Positions 8,107 through 16,826 of a DNA stretch of 64,000 nt are shown piece after piece; the stretch's first letter is position 1; each line of letters opens with the position of its first letter. The stretch is from DASUBN01 sp036500225 (GTDB lineage Bacteria; Pseudomonadota; Gammaproteobacteria; Natronospirales; REEB76). Below the pieces are notes generated by a model. The model saw nothing but the letters and a program-made list of their open reading frames with translations, searched no databases and had not been told where the DNA came from. A program made the position numbers and the translations under genes. The stretch lies in the NCBI GenBank assembly GCA_036500225.1, contig DASYCJ010000055.1, forward strand, positions 1-64,000, written 5' to 3'.

Positions 8107-10515
8107 TCAGGCAGGCGTGCGCTTGCGCACGCCCAAGGCGAGACGCAGGGCATTGGCGAACTCCATACCGGTCTGGAATCGCGCATCCGGACTCTTCTGC
8201 AGGGCCTTGTCCACCACCACCTTCACGGTGGCCGGGATGTCGGGGCGCAGGAAGGTCACGTCCGGATGGGGTTCATTGGCGATCTTGAACATGAGGCCGG
8301 TCAGGGACGGTGCTTCGAAAGGTAGTTCGCCGCGCAACAACTGGTACATGGTGATGCCCAGCGAATACAGGTCGCTACGCCCATCCAGCTTGTTGCCGGA
8401 GACCTGCTCCGGCGACATGTATAGAGGGCTGCCGAGGATGGTGCCAGTCTTGGTCTTGCTCATGTCCGTGAGAGCGGCGATGCCGAAGTCGGTGATCTTC
8501 ACCCGGCCCGAGCCCCGGTCATACATGATGTTGGCGGGTTTGATGTCGCGATGCACTACGTGGTGCTTGTGGGCGTAATCGAGGCCCTCCGCCACCTTCA
8601 TGGCCACCGCCAGTGCCTCGCCCATGGGCAAGAGGGTCTGGGAACTGGAGAACTTGGCCAGGGAATCGCCCTGCAGGAAGTCCATGGCGATGTAGGCCAG
8701 ACCCTGGTCCTCACCCACATCATAGATGGTGACGATGTTGGCATGGTTGAGACGACCGGCAGTCTCCGCCTCACGGAAGAAACGCTCATGCACGTCCTTC
8801 AGGGTCTCACCGTCGAACTCGTCGGCCAGGGCCATGGTCTTGATGGCCACCTGGCGGCCGATCTTCGCGTCCTTGCCGAGATACACCACGCCCATGGCGC
8901 CGCGCCCCAGCTCCTGCACCAGCTCGTAGCGGCCGAGCATGGGTTTTTGCAGACCACCGCTGGACAGCGCGCGCGATAGCGTGGCGGCGCTGCCGGTGCG
9001 GGTCATGGCAGGCGTGCTCTCCAACTGACGCAGGCGTTCCAGCCGTTCGTTCAGGCCTTCGTAGGCCGGCGCGATCTTCTGGATGTAGGCGTAGACCTCG
9101 AGGGCCTGGGAGTAACGCCGACCTCGCTCGTGCTCTTGCCCCAGGTTCATGAGGTTGTCGCAGAGCAGCCGCGAAGGCAGGCACATCTGGAAGCGCAGGA
9201 AGCATTGGTCGAAGCGGCTCAAGGCCTGCAGGGCCAACGCGTACTCGCGGTTGATCTCGGACATGGAACCACGGGACACGCCGCTACGCTCGCGCACGAA
9301 GCGTTGCGCGTCGAGGGCGAGATGCCCGAGTACCAGGAACAGGAATGGCAGCATCAGAGGCAGCAAGAGCGATTGCGACAGCAGAGGCACGCATTCACCG
9401 AGCAGCAACACCAGACCCAGCACGGCGCTCACGATGAGGCCCGCGAGGTGACTGAGCCGCGTCAACAGGAACATGAGATACAGCCCCACCAACAAGGTCA
9501 GCAGCGCACGTACGCCCCAGGCCCAGAACGGCGTGGACACGAGACCGCCATTCAGGAGACCTGAGACCAACGCCGCGGCACCCAGCACCGGCGCATCCTC
9601 ACCATGGGCCACACGGCCGACGAGTACCGCCTTGCCGGCGAACTTCTCCGCGGGTACGACGCCGGTGATCACATCCGAGAAGCTGTAGCGCGGTATCGAC
9701 TGCACATCGCCATCGGTGAGCACTCGCGTGCCGCGGTCAGTGTGGATCTGTGTCTCGCCGAGAGTGATGCCGCCCAAGCTCTGCACGCCGATGCGACTGG
9801 TCTCGATATCCTGTTCGCGCGCAGCCACCAGAAGTGCCAGGGTCGGCACCACGTGGCCTGAGTACTGCACCAGGAGCGGTGTCGACAAGCTGCCGGTGTC
9901 CTGCTCCAGGAACCCGACGCCGCGGGCGGCGTTGGTGAGTTTGGAGAGGGGTGCGTCCAGAGTAACGGAAGGCGCGGCCGGTACGTCCAGCGGCAACGCG
10001 AAACTCGGACTGCCGCCCGCATCCGGCGGCGCCGATGCGGAACTGAGGCGCGTGCCGCGCGCTGCCAGGAGCACCCGGCCGGAACGCACCATGCTCGCCA
10101 TCAAGGCGCCGTCAGTATCGAGTGCGCCCTGCGCTTCCGTGAGCTTGGCGCCCATCGCGGCGTCGCCGCCAGTGAGCGGCTGGAGCTGAGCGAGATAATC
10201 GAGAGCCGCGGCATTCTGCGGCGCCGAGAGATCCTCGGTGAGCGCGATGACACTGGCCTTATCGTCACCCAGCACATCCACTAACTTCGCCAGGTAGTTG
10301 CGCGGCCAGGGCCATGCACCGTATTGCTTGAGGGCGGCCTCGTCGATGGCCACCACGACCACTTGAGGATTAGGCGCGCGCGCAGGAGCCAGGAGCTTGC
10401 CGAAACGGTAGCCGACCGATTCCGGCGCGGAAGCACCCTGCAAGAGGGCTAGCAGGGTCACGGCCGTGATCAGCAGGAGACCCCACAGCGTCTTGTTTTT
10501 GAGGAATGCGGGCAT
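8107..10515 (-). CDS. CHASE2-domain serine/threonine protein kinase
   Basis: 802 residues. After an N-terminal TM helix (about 9-27), residues about 40-310 form an extracytoplasmic CHASE2 sensor (VVVVAIDEAALKQYGAWPWP is its hallmark). Three TM helices follow at about 320-400, then a linker, then a Hanks-type kinase from residue 526. Kinase motifs are intact: glycine loop LGRGAMGVVY (536-545), VAIK Lys559, HRDIKPAN with catalytic Asp657, DFG at 676-678 and SPLYMSPEQ in the activation segment. It is thus a likely active membrane receptor kinase sensing an external signal. No partner phosphatase or FHA protein is adjacent, so its substrate is unknown. Confidence 0.92.
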   Translation of the reverse strand: MPAFLKNKTLWGLLLITAVTLLALLQGASAPESVGYRFGKLLAPARAPNPQVVVVAIDEAALKQYGAWPWPRNYLAKLVDVLGDDKASVIALTEDLSAPQNAAALDYLAQLQPLTGGDAAMGAKLTEAQGALDTDGALMASMVRSGRVLLAARGTRLSSASAPPDAGGSPSFALPLDVPAAPSVTLDAPLSKLTNAARGVGFLEQDTGSLSTPLLVQYSGHVVPTLALLVAAREQDIETSRIGVQSLGGITLGETQIHTDRGTRVLTDGDVQSIPRYSFSDVITGVVPAEKFAGKAVLVGRVAHGEDAPVLGAAALVSGLLNGGLVSTPFWAWGVRALLTLLVGLYLMFLLTRLSHLAGLIVSAVLGLVLLLGECVPLLSQSLLLPLMLPFLFLVLGHLALDAQRFVRERSGVSRGSMSEINREYALALQALSRFDQCFLRFQMCLPSRLLCDNLMNLGQEHERGRRYSQALEVYAYIQKIAPAYEGLNERLERLRQLESTPAMTRTGSAATLSRALSSGGLQKPMLGRYELVQELGRGAMGVVYLGKDAKIGRQVAIKTMALADEFDGETLKDVHERFFREAETAGRLNHANIVTIYDVGEDQGLAYIAMDFLQGDSLAKFSSSQTLLPMGEALAVAMKVAEGLDYAHKHHVVHRDIKPANIMYDRGSGRVKITDFGIAALTDMSKTKTGTILGSPLYMSPEQVSGNKLDGRSDLYSLGITMYQLLRGELPFEAPSLTGLMFKIANEPHPDVTFLRPDIPATVKVVVDKALQKSPDARFQTGMEFANALRLALGVRKRTPA

Positions 10516-10651
10516 GCGTCAGCGCGCCTTGCAGGATCTTTAAGGTGTCACCCCGGGCCCGATTTGGCACCCGTGCCGCGGGTTTTCCATAACCGGATTT
10601 GACCCAAGAGTAACTTAATTTCCCAAATCCCACACTAAGGAAATGACTCGG

Positions 10652-11083
10652 TCAGCCCTCGGCACGGGTCTTGAAGGCAGCATTCATGGCCTCGAAACCC
10701 TCGCGGGTGGCGGGTTCCACGCTCCGCCACAGGAGCGGCACCAGGAAGCCCTGGAAGGTCTCACGTTGCAGGAGGCGGGTACCGCCCTGCTCCGGCTGAA
10801 GCTCGAAATCATGCTCGCCGTCGAACAGGCCCGGCACACCGACGCGACCCAGCCAACGCAGACGCGTGGGCGCGGTAGCCTGCAGCACCAGCGGCCGGAA
10901 GCGATGTTCCTTGCCGTCGCCTGTGCGTATCCGAACCGCGAGACGCTCGCCCCATTCCGCCTTACCCGCGAGAGACACGATGAAGGGGTTCCAGTCGGGA
11001 TAGGAAGCGAAATCCGTGAGCACACTCCACACACGTGTCGGCGGCGCCTGGATCAGGATCTCGGTATCGATATGCCGGGTCAT
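10652..11083 (-). CDS. SRPBCC-family (polyketide cyclase/START-like) protein
   Basis: 143 residues. The opening RHIDTEILIQAPPTRVWSVL and FASYPDWNPF are typical of the SRPBCC ligand-binding fold (polyketide cyclase/dehydrase 2 and CoxG-like groups). The fold binds hydrophobic ligands; no catalytic role can be deduced. The start is the ATG at 11081-11083, overlapping the preceding gene's stop (ATGA, 11080-11083). The frame stays open further upstream, but that part is only a shadow of the overlapping membrane-protein gene. It is the last gene of a three-gene unit with two small membrane proteins. Confidence 0.85.
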   Translation of the reverse strand: MTRHIDTEILIQAPPTRVWSVLTDFASYPDWNPFIVSLAGKAEWGERLAVRIRTGDGKEHRFRPLVLQATAPTRLRWLGRVGVPGLFDGEHDFELQPEQGGTRLLQRETFQGFLVPLLWRSVEPATREGFEAMNAAFKTRAEG

Positions 11084-11478
11084 GGGCGGGTCCGCAGCCA
11101 TTCGCAGAGGTTGCGGCCTGCGTCTGCCGCGATCAGCAGCGCGAACCCGGCGAAGCTGTCGAAGCTCTTGGCCACGGCCACCAGCAGCAGGGTGAGCAGG
11201 GTCACCACCACCGGCACCGCCAGCGTCGCGTATACCAACAACGAACGGCGCTCCGCGTGGGTCTCCGCCGTCAGGCTCGCGCGACGCGGCGCCATCAGGA
11301 ACACCACGCCGGCCACAGGCACCACGCACGCGACCAGCATCAGCACCCGGTGATCTGCCTCGGCCACAGGGACGAAGAACCAGGCTTGCAGCAACACCGA
11401 CGCGAGGCCAATGAGGTCCAGGAGCGCGGCGATGCCGTGCAGGCGTGAAAGACGGATGAGCGCGGTGTCTTCGGTCAC
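11080..11478 (-). CDS. Small four-TM membrane protein, unknown function
   Basis: 132 residues with about four hydrophobic helices (about 15-37, 44-63, 80-105 and a weaker one near 108-122). I recognise no family. Its start overlaps the stop of the upstream membrane protein (ATGA at 11475-11478), and its stop overlaps the SRPBCC start. The three proteins are therefore probably made together at similar levels. An inner-membrane location is inferred from hydropathy. Confidence 0.7.
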   Translation of the reverse strand: MTEDTALIRLSRLHGIAALLDLIGLASVLLQAWFFVPVAEADHRVLMLVACVVPVAGVVFLMAPRRASLTAETHAERRSLLVYATLAVPVVVTLLTLLLVAVAKSFDSFAGFALLIAADAGRNLCEWLRTRP

Positions 11479-11822
11479 TGCATCCTCGACCAGCCGGCGA
11501 ATAGCAGCGTGAGCCCCGCCAATGCGAATAGCGCATGCAGCACTACCACGGCCAGAGGCAGGCGCTGCTTGGAGGCGCGGAAAGCAAACAGCAGGAGTCC
11601 ACCCAGAGTCGTGAGCATGAAGATCACGACGGCTATGTTCACGGGATGGTTGCCGGGATGAGCGATGGCCTGCATCACCAACCAGACGATGGCAGCCACA
11701 CCCAGCACACCATGGAGCACGCTGATCTTGAGCGGCAGGCGCGGCTCGCGCCGCTCACGGATGGCGAGAGCGACACCGCCCGCCATCACCAACACGAACA
11801 ACCCCAACAGATAAGTGAACAT
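11475..11822 (-). CDS. Small four-TM membrane protein, unknown function
   Basis: 115 residues, four predicted helices (about 3-20, 33-51, 62-80, 89-108). Positively charged loops (RERREPR and RASKQR) separate helix 1 from 2 and helix 3 from 4. The two halves look similar: each has a charged loop, then 'LPL..(S/V)VLH' and a hydrophobic helix. This suggests an internal duplication of a two-helix unit. It is the first gene of the 11822-to-10652 unit. No family recognised. Confidence 0.7.
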   Translation of the reverse strand: MFTYLLGLFVLVMAGGVALAIRERREPRLPLKISVLHGVLGVAAIVWLVMQAIAHPGNHPVNIAVVIFMLTTLGGLLLFAFRASKQRLPLAVVVLHALFALAGLTLLFAGWSRMQ

Positions 11823-11989
11823 GGAGGACCGCCTTCAAATAGGCGGCCATGATACCCAAATGCGATGACACTAAAAAAGAACCAGCTAAATGAGAAGCGC
11901 GTTCCCGCTCGGCGTATCCGCCTCGCCCTGCCGTCCCGGGACGTTAGGCCATCCTGTCCGTCACATCGCCGGAGGGTAAATGATCTGTC

Positions 11990-13258
11990 TTAGGGCTGGC
12001 CGGTGTAGACGACCTTCCAGATTCGGCCTTTCTGGGTGTCACCTATATATAGAGAGCCGTCCGGCCCTTCCGCGAGACCCATGGGCCGATAGCGGGCGTC
12101 GTTGGAACCTACGATCTTGTCGGTGCCGGCGAAACCATCGGCGAAGGTCTGATAGGTGCCAGCCTTGCCATCTTTGAAGGGCAGGAACACCACCTTGTAG
12201 CCGGCCTGGGGCAGAGGCGCACGGTTCCAGGAACCGTGGAAGCTCACGAACAAGCCGCCCTGATACGCCGCCGGGAATTGCTTGCCTTCATACAGCAATA
12301 AGGCTTCCGGCGCCCAGTGGCCCGGGAAAGCCGCGAGCGGTTGCCCGTACTTGGCGCAATCACCCAGCTTCTTGCCGTCGCCGCCGTATTCCGGCGCCTG
12401 CACTTTCTTGCCCTGGACCTGGTCGTAGTAGCAGTAGGGCCAACCGAAGTTGCTGCCCCGCTCCACCTTGAACAGTTCCTCGCCGGGCAGCTCCGCGCTC
12501 TGCTCGTCGTTGAAGTACTTCGGCCAGTTGTCACCCAACTGGTCGCGACCCATCTGCAAGACGTACAAGCTCTTCAGCGGCGTGAGCCAGCTGATAGCCA
12601 CGGCGTTGCGGATGCCGGTAGCGTAACGTTCGCCATCCTTGGGGAAATGCTGGCCGGTCTTATCGGCGTCGAAACGCCAGATGCCGCCATGTTCGTCGAG
12701 CAACTTACAAGGCATCTCACCGGGTGAGCCCGCCGACCGGTCATCCTTCTGGCAGGCGTTGGATGGCGCGCCCACGTTCACATACAGGTGGCCCGCGTCA
12801 TCGACGGCGACGCTCTTGGCGGCGTGTTCGTCCTGCGTCGGGAAACCGGCCACCACGGTCTCGGGTTTCGAGTCTGCCGCCACTGGCAGCTTGTAGCGCA
12901 GCACCGAAGTGGGTGTGGCGAAATAGACGTAGCCGCCGTGCAGGGCTAGGCCGCTGCCGCCCTCGGTGCCGAAGTGCACGATCTGGTCCGCGTGGCCGCT
13001 GCCTTTGCTGTCACGTAAGGCTACGATGCTGCCGCCCTTGTTCTCCGACTGCAATGCCACGTAGAGCACGCCGTCCTGTGCCACCGCCATGTGGCGGGCT
13101 GTGCCGAGGTCATCCGCGAACACCGTGGCGCAGAAACCTTTGGGCAAGGTGATGCCGGTATCGCTATCGCAGGCAGGGGGCTTGTCCGCCGCGGCGACGC
13201 CACCGGCGAATAGCAGGATCACGAGGCTCGAGAGCAATTTCAGTCGCAGGGTGTTCAT
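11990..13258 (-). CDS. Secreted PQQ-dependent sugar dehydrogenase family (sorbosone dehydrogenase-like)
   Basis: 422 residues with a signal peptide (1-23). It has the soluble glucose/sorbosone dehydrogenase beta-propeller pattern: an N-terminal PKGFCATVFADDL, a central ATGIRNAVAISW, then GSNFGWPYCYYD, FVSFHGSWNR and RPMGLAEGPDGSLYIGD. Such proteins are periplasmic and are usually annotated as PQQ-dependent sugar oxidoreductases, although many of this subgroup are uncharacterised. No pqq biosynthesis gene is in the window. The upstream BsuPI-like gene overlaps its start (ATGA at 13255-13258). Confidence 0.85.
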   Translation of the reverse strand: MNTLRLKLLSSLVILLFAGGVAAADKPPACDSDTGITLPKGFCATVFADDLGTARHMAVAQDGVLYVALQSENKGGSIVALRDSKGSGHADQIVHFGTEGGSGLALHGGYVYFATPTSVLRYKLPVAADSKPETVVAGFPTQDEHAAKSVAVDDAGHLYVNVGAPSNACQKDDRSAGSPGEMPCKLLDEHGGIWRFDADKTGQHFPKDGERYATGIRNAVAISWLTPLKSLYVLQMGRDQLGDNWPKYFNDEQSAELPGEELFKVERGSNFGWPYCYYDQVQGKKVQAPEYGGDGKKLGDCAKYGQPLAAFPGHWAPEALLLYEGKQFPAAYQGGLFVSFHGSWNRAPLPQAGYKVVFLPFKDGKAGTYQTFADGFAGTDKIVGSNDARYRPMGLAEGPDGSLYIGDTQKGRIWKVVYTGQP

Positions 13259-13875
13259 GGCGTCACCGGAGTGATGGTGATGGGAGCCAGGGTGGATATA
13301 TAGACAGTGGGGAACATCTGTTTGGAAGTGGGCACGCCTTCCGCCATGGAACTGCCGTTGTCGGCGGCGTTACCGGGGCCAGTGGTGTTGTACACCGTGA
13401 AGCCGCCGAACACCTCGTAGTTACCGATCGCAAGCTTGTTGCCGTTGTTGTCCAGGCCATCCCAGGTGAATGTGATGCCCTGGGACTGGAAAGCAGCTAG
13501 GTTGATCTGGGTGAAACCGTTGCCGCTGGTGGAAGTGACGTTCGGAGCGGTACCTTCCGTGCAGGCAGTGTTGGTGTCGTTGTCGCAATTCCAGACCACC
13601 GTGGCGGTACCGGCATCCACCGCCGCGAGGTTCGCCGCCTCGCTGCTGTTGAAATACAGCGTCTGCTGGGCGTCGGTGCGATTGCGGATGGTCAGCACCA
13701 GTGTGATGGGATCGCCCTGCACGAAACTGGTGGAGGCCAGGTTGCCGGAGTCTTCCACCTGCAGGGTGGTCACGAACTGCGGCGCATCCGAGTTGCTGGT
13801 CTGGGCGCAGTTGGAGGCGCCCAACAACCACAGGGCGATGCTGATACCGCCGACCAGACGAAAGACACGTTGCAT
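13255..13875 (-). CDS. Exported protein with a BsuPI-like beta-sandwich domain
   Basis: 206 residues. The N-terminal 20-25 residues form a signal sequence ending GASNCAQ; the Cys hints at lipidation, but Asn at -1 is not a standard lipobox. Residues about 35-165 contain SFVQGDPITLVLTIRNRTD followed by TLYFNSSEAA and GNYEVFGGFTVY. This is the pattern of the BsuPI (intracellular proteinase inhibitor) domain family, here in an exported protein. Translation is coupled to the downstream sugar dehydrogenase, so the two may act together in the periplasm (inference). Confidence 0.6.
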   Translation of the reverse strand: MQRVFRLVGGISIALWLLGASNCAQTSNSDAPQFVTTLQVEDSGNLASTSFVQGDPITLVLTIRNRTDAQQTLYFNSSEAANLAAVDAGTATVVWNCDNDTNTACTEGTAPNVTSTSGNGFTQINLAAFQSQGITFTWDGLDNNGNKLAIGNYEVFGGFTVYNTTGPGNAADNGSSMAEGVPTSKQMFPTVYISTLAPITITPVTP

Positions 13876-13920
13876 GAGGACCCTGCCCTGGGTTTGAAGA
13901 TTCCCGGGCAGTATAGCGCT

Positions 13921-13956
13921 GACACCACGGCAGGGTTGACGCCCTGCCGCGGTGTC
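13921..13956 (-). terminator. Long hairpin after the amidohydrolase pair
   Basis: Fifteen-position stem (13921-13935 with 13942-13956) with one A/C mismatch and a 6-nt loop, 14 nt past the amidohydrolase stop at 13970. No T-run follows on the minus strand, so intrinsic termination is uncertain. Confidence 0.4.
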
Positions 13957-13969
13957 ACACCTTGTTACA

Positions 13970-15262
13970 TCAGTCGCCGGTCGGATAAGCCGGCGGCATG
14001 CCCGGCGGATTCGACTTTATGTAAGGCATGTAGCGGTCACGCAGTTCCGTCTGCCGGCTCTGCATGGGTATCGCCTTGCCGCGGATGAATACCGAATCGG
14101 CGAAGGTGGTGAGCTCCAGAGGATCGCCGCTCCATACCACGAGGTCCGCGTCCTTGCCGACTTCGAGCGTACCCACGCTCTTGTCCAGACCATAGATGCG
14201 CGCCGGGTTGAGGGTGATGGCCGCCAGGGCGTCGTTCCAGCTCAGGCCGTTAGCCACTGCATTGCCGGCGTACTGCTTCACGTTCCAGGACTTGTGGCTG
14301 TCGCCCACTTCGAAGGCGATCAACACACCAGCCTTCTGCAACAGTGCCGCATCGTCCTGGCGCGCACCCAAGGACTCGAAGGCCTCCGGCAGATCACGCA
14401 TGGGATTCAGGATCACCGGCACCTTGGCTTTCGCGAGTTCACTCGCCACTACCCAGGCTTCGGCGCCGCCGGATATGACGAGCTTCAACTTGAACTCGGC
14501 GGCGAGGCCCATGGCTGCTTCGATGTCGCTGGCCCGGTCCACCTGCATCACCACCGGCATCTCCCCTTTCAGCATCGGCTGCAGGGCTTCCAGGTCGGGA
14601 CGCGACAAGGAGTAAGCACGCCGGGCTGCTTTGTCGTAAGCAGCACGGTTGGCGGCGTAGTCCTTGGCATCCTGAAAGGCTTCACGCAGGCTCTCCAGTG
14701 CGCCAGCACGGGCGCCGCCGGCGATCTTCTGCCCGGCTTCACCCAAGGTCACGAACAAGGCCACCGGATCTTTCAACACGTAGCCCTGCACGCCGTCGAG
14801 GGAGATCACGCTGCCACGCCCGGCGATGATGCCGCTGCCGGCCGCCGCGACCACCGCACGAGTCACACCTTCGATCCGGTTGATGGGGATCAGCATAGAA
14901 CGCGGGTTGATGCCCTCGGTGGGATCGAAGGCCGCGGTGTAGTGGGTGCTGGTCAGTGTCGCATCCTGGGTCTGGGTGACCTGGTCCACCTCATCCAGGC
15001 CGAACACACTCTCCGGGTCGATGATGCCCGGCGTCACCATCTTGCCGCTGGCATCGATGCGCTTGGCATCTGCCGGGATCGCCACGTTGGCACCCACTGC
15101 GGTGATCTTGCCGTCCTTGATGATGACGGTGCCGTGCTCGATCTTGCCGGCAGAGCCTAAGGTGACCACCGTGCCGCCGGTGATGGCGTAGGTGTCGGCG
15201 AAGGCCGGGGCCGCGAAGACGGCGCCGCAGGCCAGAGCGATATATAGAGTGCGGTACTTCAC
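13970..15262 (-). CDS. Secreted amidohydrolase-like protein lacking the HxH metal motif
   Basis: 430 residues with a signal peptide (1-22, ending PAFA). It has the amidohydrolase superfamily layout: an N-terminal beta-sandwich (TYAITGGTVVTLG, GTVIIKDGKITAVG), then PGIID, and a C-terminal LNPARIYGLDKSVGTLEVG and KDADLVVWSGDPL. Where active relatives have PG-I-ID-x-HxH, this one reads IIDPESVFG (residues 80-88), so both ligand histidines are replaced (by Glu84 and Val86). It is therefore probably non-catalytic or uses a changed metal site. It starts with GTG, overlapping the stop of the intact paralogue upstream (15259-15262). Confidence 0.85.
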   Translation of the reverse strand: MKYRTLYIALACGAVFAAPAFADTYAITGGTVVTLGSAGKIEHGTVIIKDGKITAVGANVAIPADAKRIDASGKMVTPGIIDPESVFGLDEVDQVTQTQDATLTSTHYTAAFDPTEGINPRSMLIPINRIEGVTRAVVAAAGSGIIAGRGSVISLDGVQGYVLKDPVALFVTLGEAGQKIAGGARAGALESLREAFQDAKDYAANRAAYDKAARRAYSLSRPDLEALQPMLKGEMPVVMQVDRASDIEAAMGLAAEFKLKLVISGGAEAWVVASELAKAKVPVILNPMRDLPEAFESLGARQDDAALLQKAGVLIAFEVGDSHKSWNVKQYAGNAVANGLSWNDALAAITLNPARIYGLDKSVGTLEVGKDADLVVWSGDPLELTTFADSVFIRGKAIPMQSRQTELRDRYMPYIKSNPPGMPPAYPTGD

Positions 15263-16689
15263 AGGGCACCTCCCTGACCCATCATGCCGATCTGGAAGTC
15301 GGAATGGGCCTGATGTTTGGGATCGTCCCGGTCATAGACCAGGGCACCGTCCACGAATACCTTCTCGGCCTTGGAATAGACGCTGAAGGGATTACCGGTC
15401 CACAGCACCAAGTCACCCATCTTGCCGGTCTCGAGGGAACCGGTCTTGTCGTCGATACCGAGCACCTTCGCGGGGTTCAGGGTCATCCACATGATGGCGT
15501 GGGCTTCGCTGATCTTGAGTCCGGCGTGGTTGCCGGCGGCCCAGGCCTTGGCGGTCTCCTGGTTGAGCCTTTGTATACCGTTCTGATCGTCGGAGTGGAT
15601 GGTGGCGCAGGCACCGCCCGCATCCACCATCGGGATGTTCTCGCGGATGCCGTCCCAGGCTTCCATCTTGAAGCCCCACCAATCGGCCCACATCACGGCG
15701 CAGGTGCCGTTGGCAGCCAGTAGCGCCGGGATCTTGTAAGCCTCCACTGCGTGGTGGAAGGCGGCGATGTGATAGTGGAACTCCTTGGCCACATCCAGCA
15801 TGTCGGCCATCTCGTTGGCGCGGTAGCAGTGCATCTGCACCCGCACCCGTCCGTTCAGTACCTCGGCCAGGGTCTCCATCTTGAGATCGCGGGCCGGCGG
15901 CGGACCTTTCTTGTCCTTGACCCAGGCTTTCCACTGGATGTCATAGGCCTGTGCGTCGGCCCAGGCCTGGCGATAGCCGGCTACATCACCCATCAGCGTA
16001 GAGGGGAACTGGCCATGGCTGCCGTATACGCGTTTCGGATTCTCGCCGCAGGCCATCTTCAGGCCGAACGGCGCGTCCGGGAACTTCATACCTTCGGTGG
16101 TCACGGCGGGCACGTTCTTCAGCACTACGGAGCGGCCACCGAACAGGTTGCCGGAACCAGGCAGGATCTCGAGGGTGGTGACGCCGCCGGCACGGGCGGT
16201 GTTGAAGCCCGGGTCTTGGGGCCACACCGAGTTCTCGGCGCGCACGTTGGCGGTGTCGGGATTGGTGAGTTCATTGCCGTCCGAGAGAGCATCCACGCCC
16301 GGCGAGGGATACACCCCGAGATGGGAGTGCACGTCGATGATGCCCGGGGTCACGTACTTGCCGGTGCCGTCGATCACGGTCACGCCGGGATCGGCGTTCA
16401 GACCTTTGCCCACCGCCGCCACCTTACCGTCCTTCAACAGCACGTCGCCGTCATCTATCTCCGTGCCGGTGCCGGTATACACCGTCACGTGCCGAATCAG
16501 GGTGGGCGTCGAGGGCAGCGGATGATAGGTGGAGGGGAAGGGGTCCGGCGGGAACTCGCTCGCAGATGAATAGTCGGGTTGGGGATTGGCCGTCGGGCTG
16601 TCGGCGAAAGCCGGCAGCGCGAGCGCGATAACCGCCGCCGAACAGGCGGCCGGCAGGAGCTGGCGTAAGGACATACGTGTGTTCCTCAT
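15259..16689 (-). CDS. Secreted metal-dependent amidohydrolase
   Basis: 476 residues with a signal peptide (1-29). Amidohydrolase (imidazolonepropionase/dihydroorotase-like) superfamily. The metal motif is intact: PGIIDVHSHLGV with His121 and His123. Later candidate ligands are in VRVQMHCYRANEM, HYHIAAFHHAVEA and TIHSDDQNG. The C-terminal LNPAKVLGIDDKTGSLETG closes the beta-sandwich domain. The substrate is unknown; periplasmic members of this type often act on peptides or other amides. Its stop overlaps the start of a degenerate paralogue, suggesting the two proteins form a complex or a heteromer (inference). Confidence 0.87.
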   Translation of the reverse strand: MRNTRMSLRQLLPAACSAAVIALALPAFADSPTANPQPDYSSASEFPPDPFPSTYHPLPSTPTLIRHVTVYTGTGTEIDDGDVLLKDGKVAAVGKGLNADPGVTVIDGTGKYVTPGIIDVHSHLGVYPSPGVDALSDGNELTNPDTANVRAENSVWPQDPGFNTARAGGVTTLEILPGSGNLFGGRSVVLKNVPAVTTEGMKFPDAPFGLKMACGENPKRVYGSHGQFPSTLMGDVAGYRQAWADAQAYDIQWKAWVKDKKGPPPARDLKMETLAEVLNGRVRVQMHCYRANEMADMLDVAKEFHYHIAAFHHAVEAYKIPALLAANGTCAVMWADWWGFKMEAWDGIRENIPMVDAGGACATIHSDDQNGIQRLNQETAKAWAAGNHAGLKISEAHAIMWMTLNPAKVLGIDDKTGSLETGKMGDLVLWTGNPFSVYSKAEKVFVDGALVYDRDDPKHQAHSDFQIGMMGQGGAL

Positions 16690-16826
16690 TGTTGGATACC
16701 CCGGAAGAGCGACAGCTTAGCCCCTATTGGATTGCGCCCGGGCAGATTGGTTCGCCCCCGAAGCGGCCGGAACTGCGGTTTTTAGCTATGATGCAAGTCA
16801 TTGATCGGATTGGGGTGTCATAAACA

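Noticed and set aside
10652..11083. Frameshifted fusion of the SRPBCC and membrane-protein genes
   Set aside because: Each has its own start and stop with a regular ATGA overlap; no sign of a broken gene.
11084..11536. N-terminal extension of the SRPBCC protein
   Set aside because: The frame stays open by chance across the overlapping membrane-protein gene. The ATG at 11081-11083 matches the domain start and an ATGA overlap.
13952..15160. 402-codon open frame opposite the degenerate amidohydrolase
   Set aside because: Shadow frame; the minus-strand protein has a signal peptide and superfamily motifs.
16690..16826. Strong divergent promoter before the antiporter gene
   Set aside because: A TATGAT element exists near 16787, but I could not find an acceptable -35 at 16-18 bp, so I do not call it.
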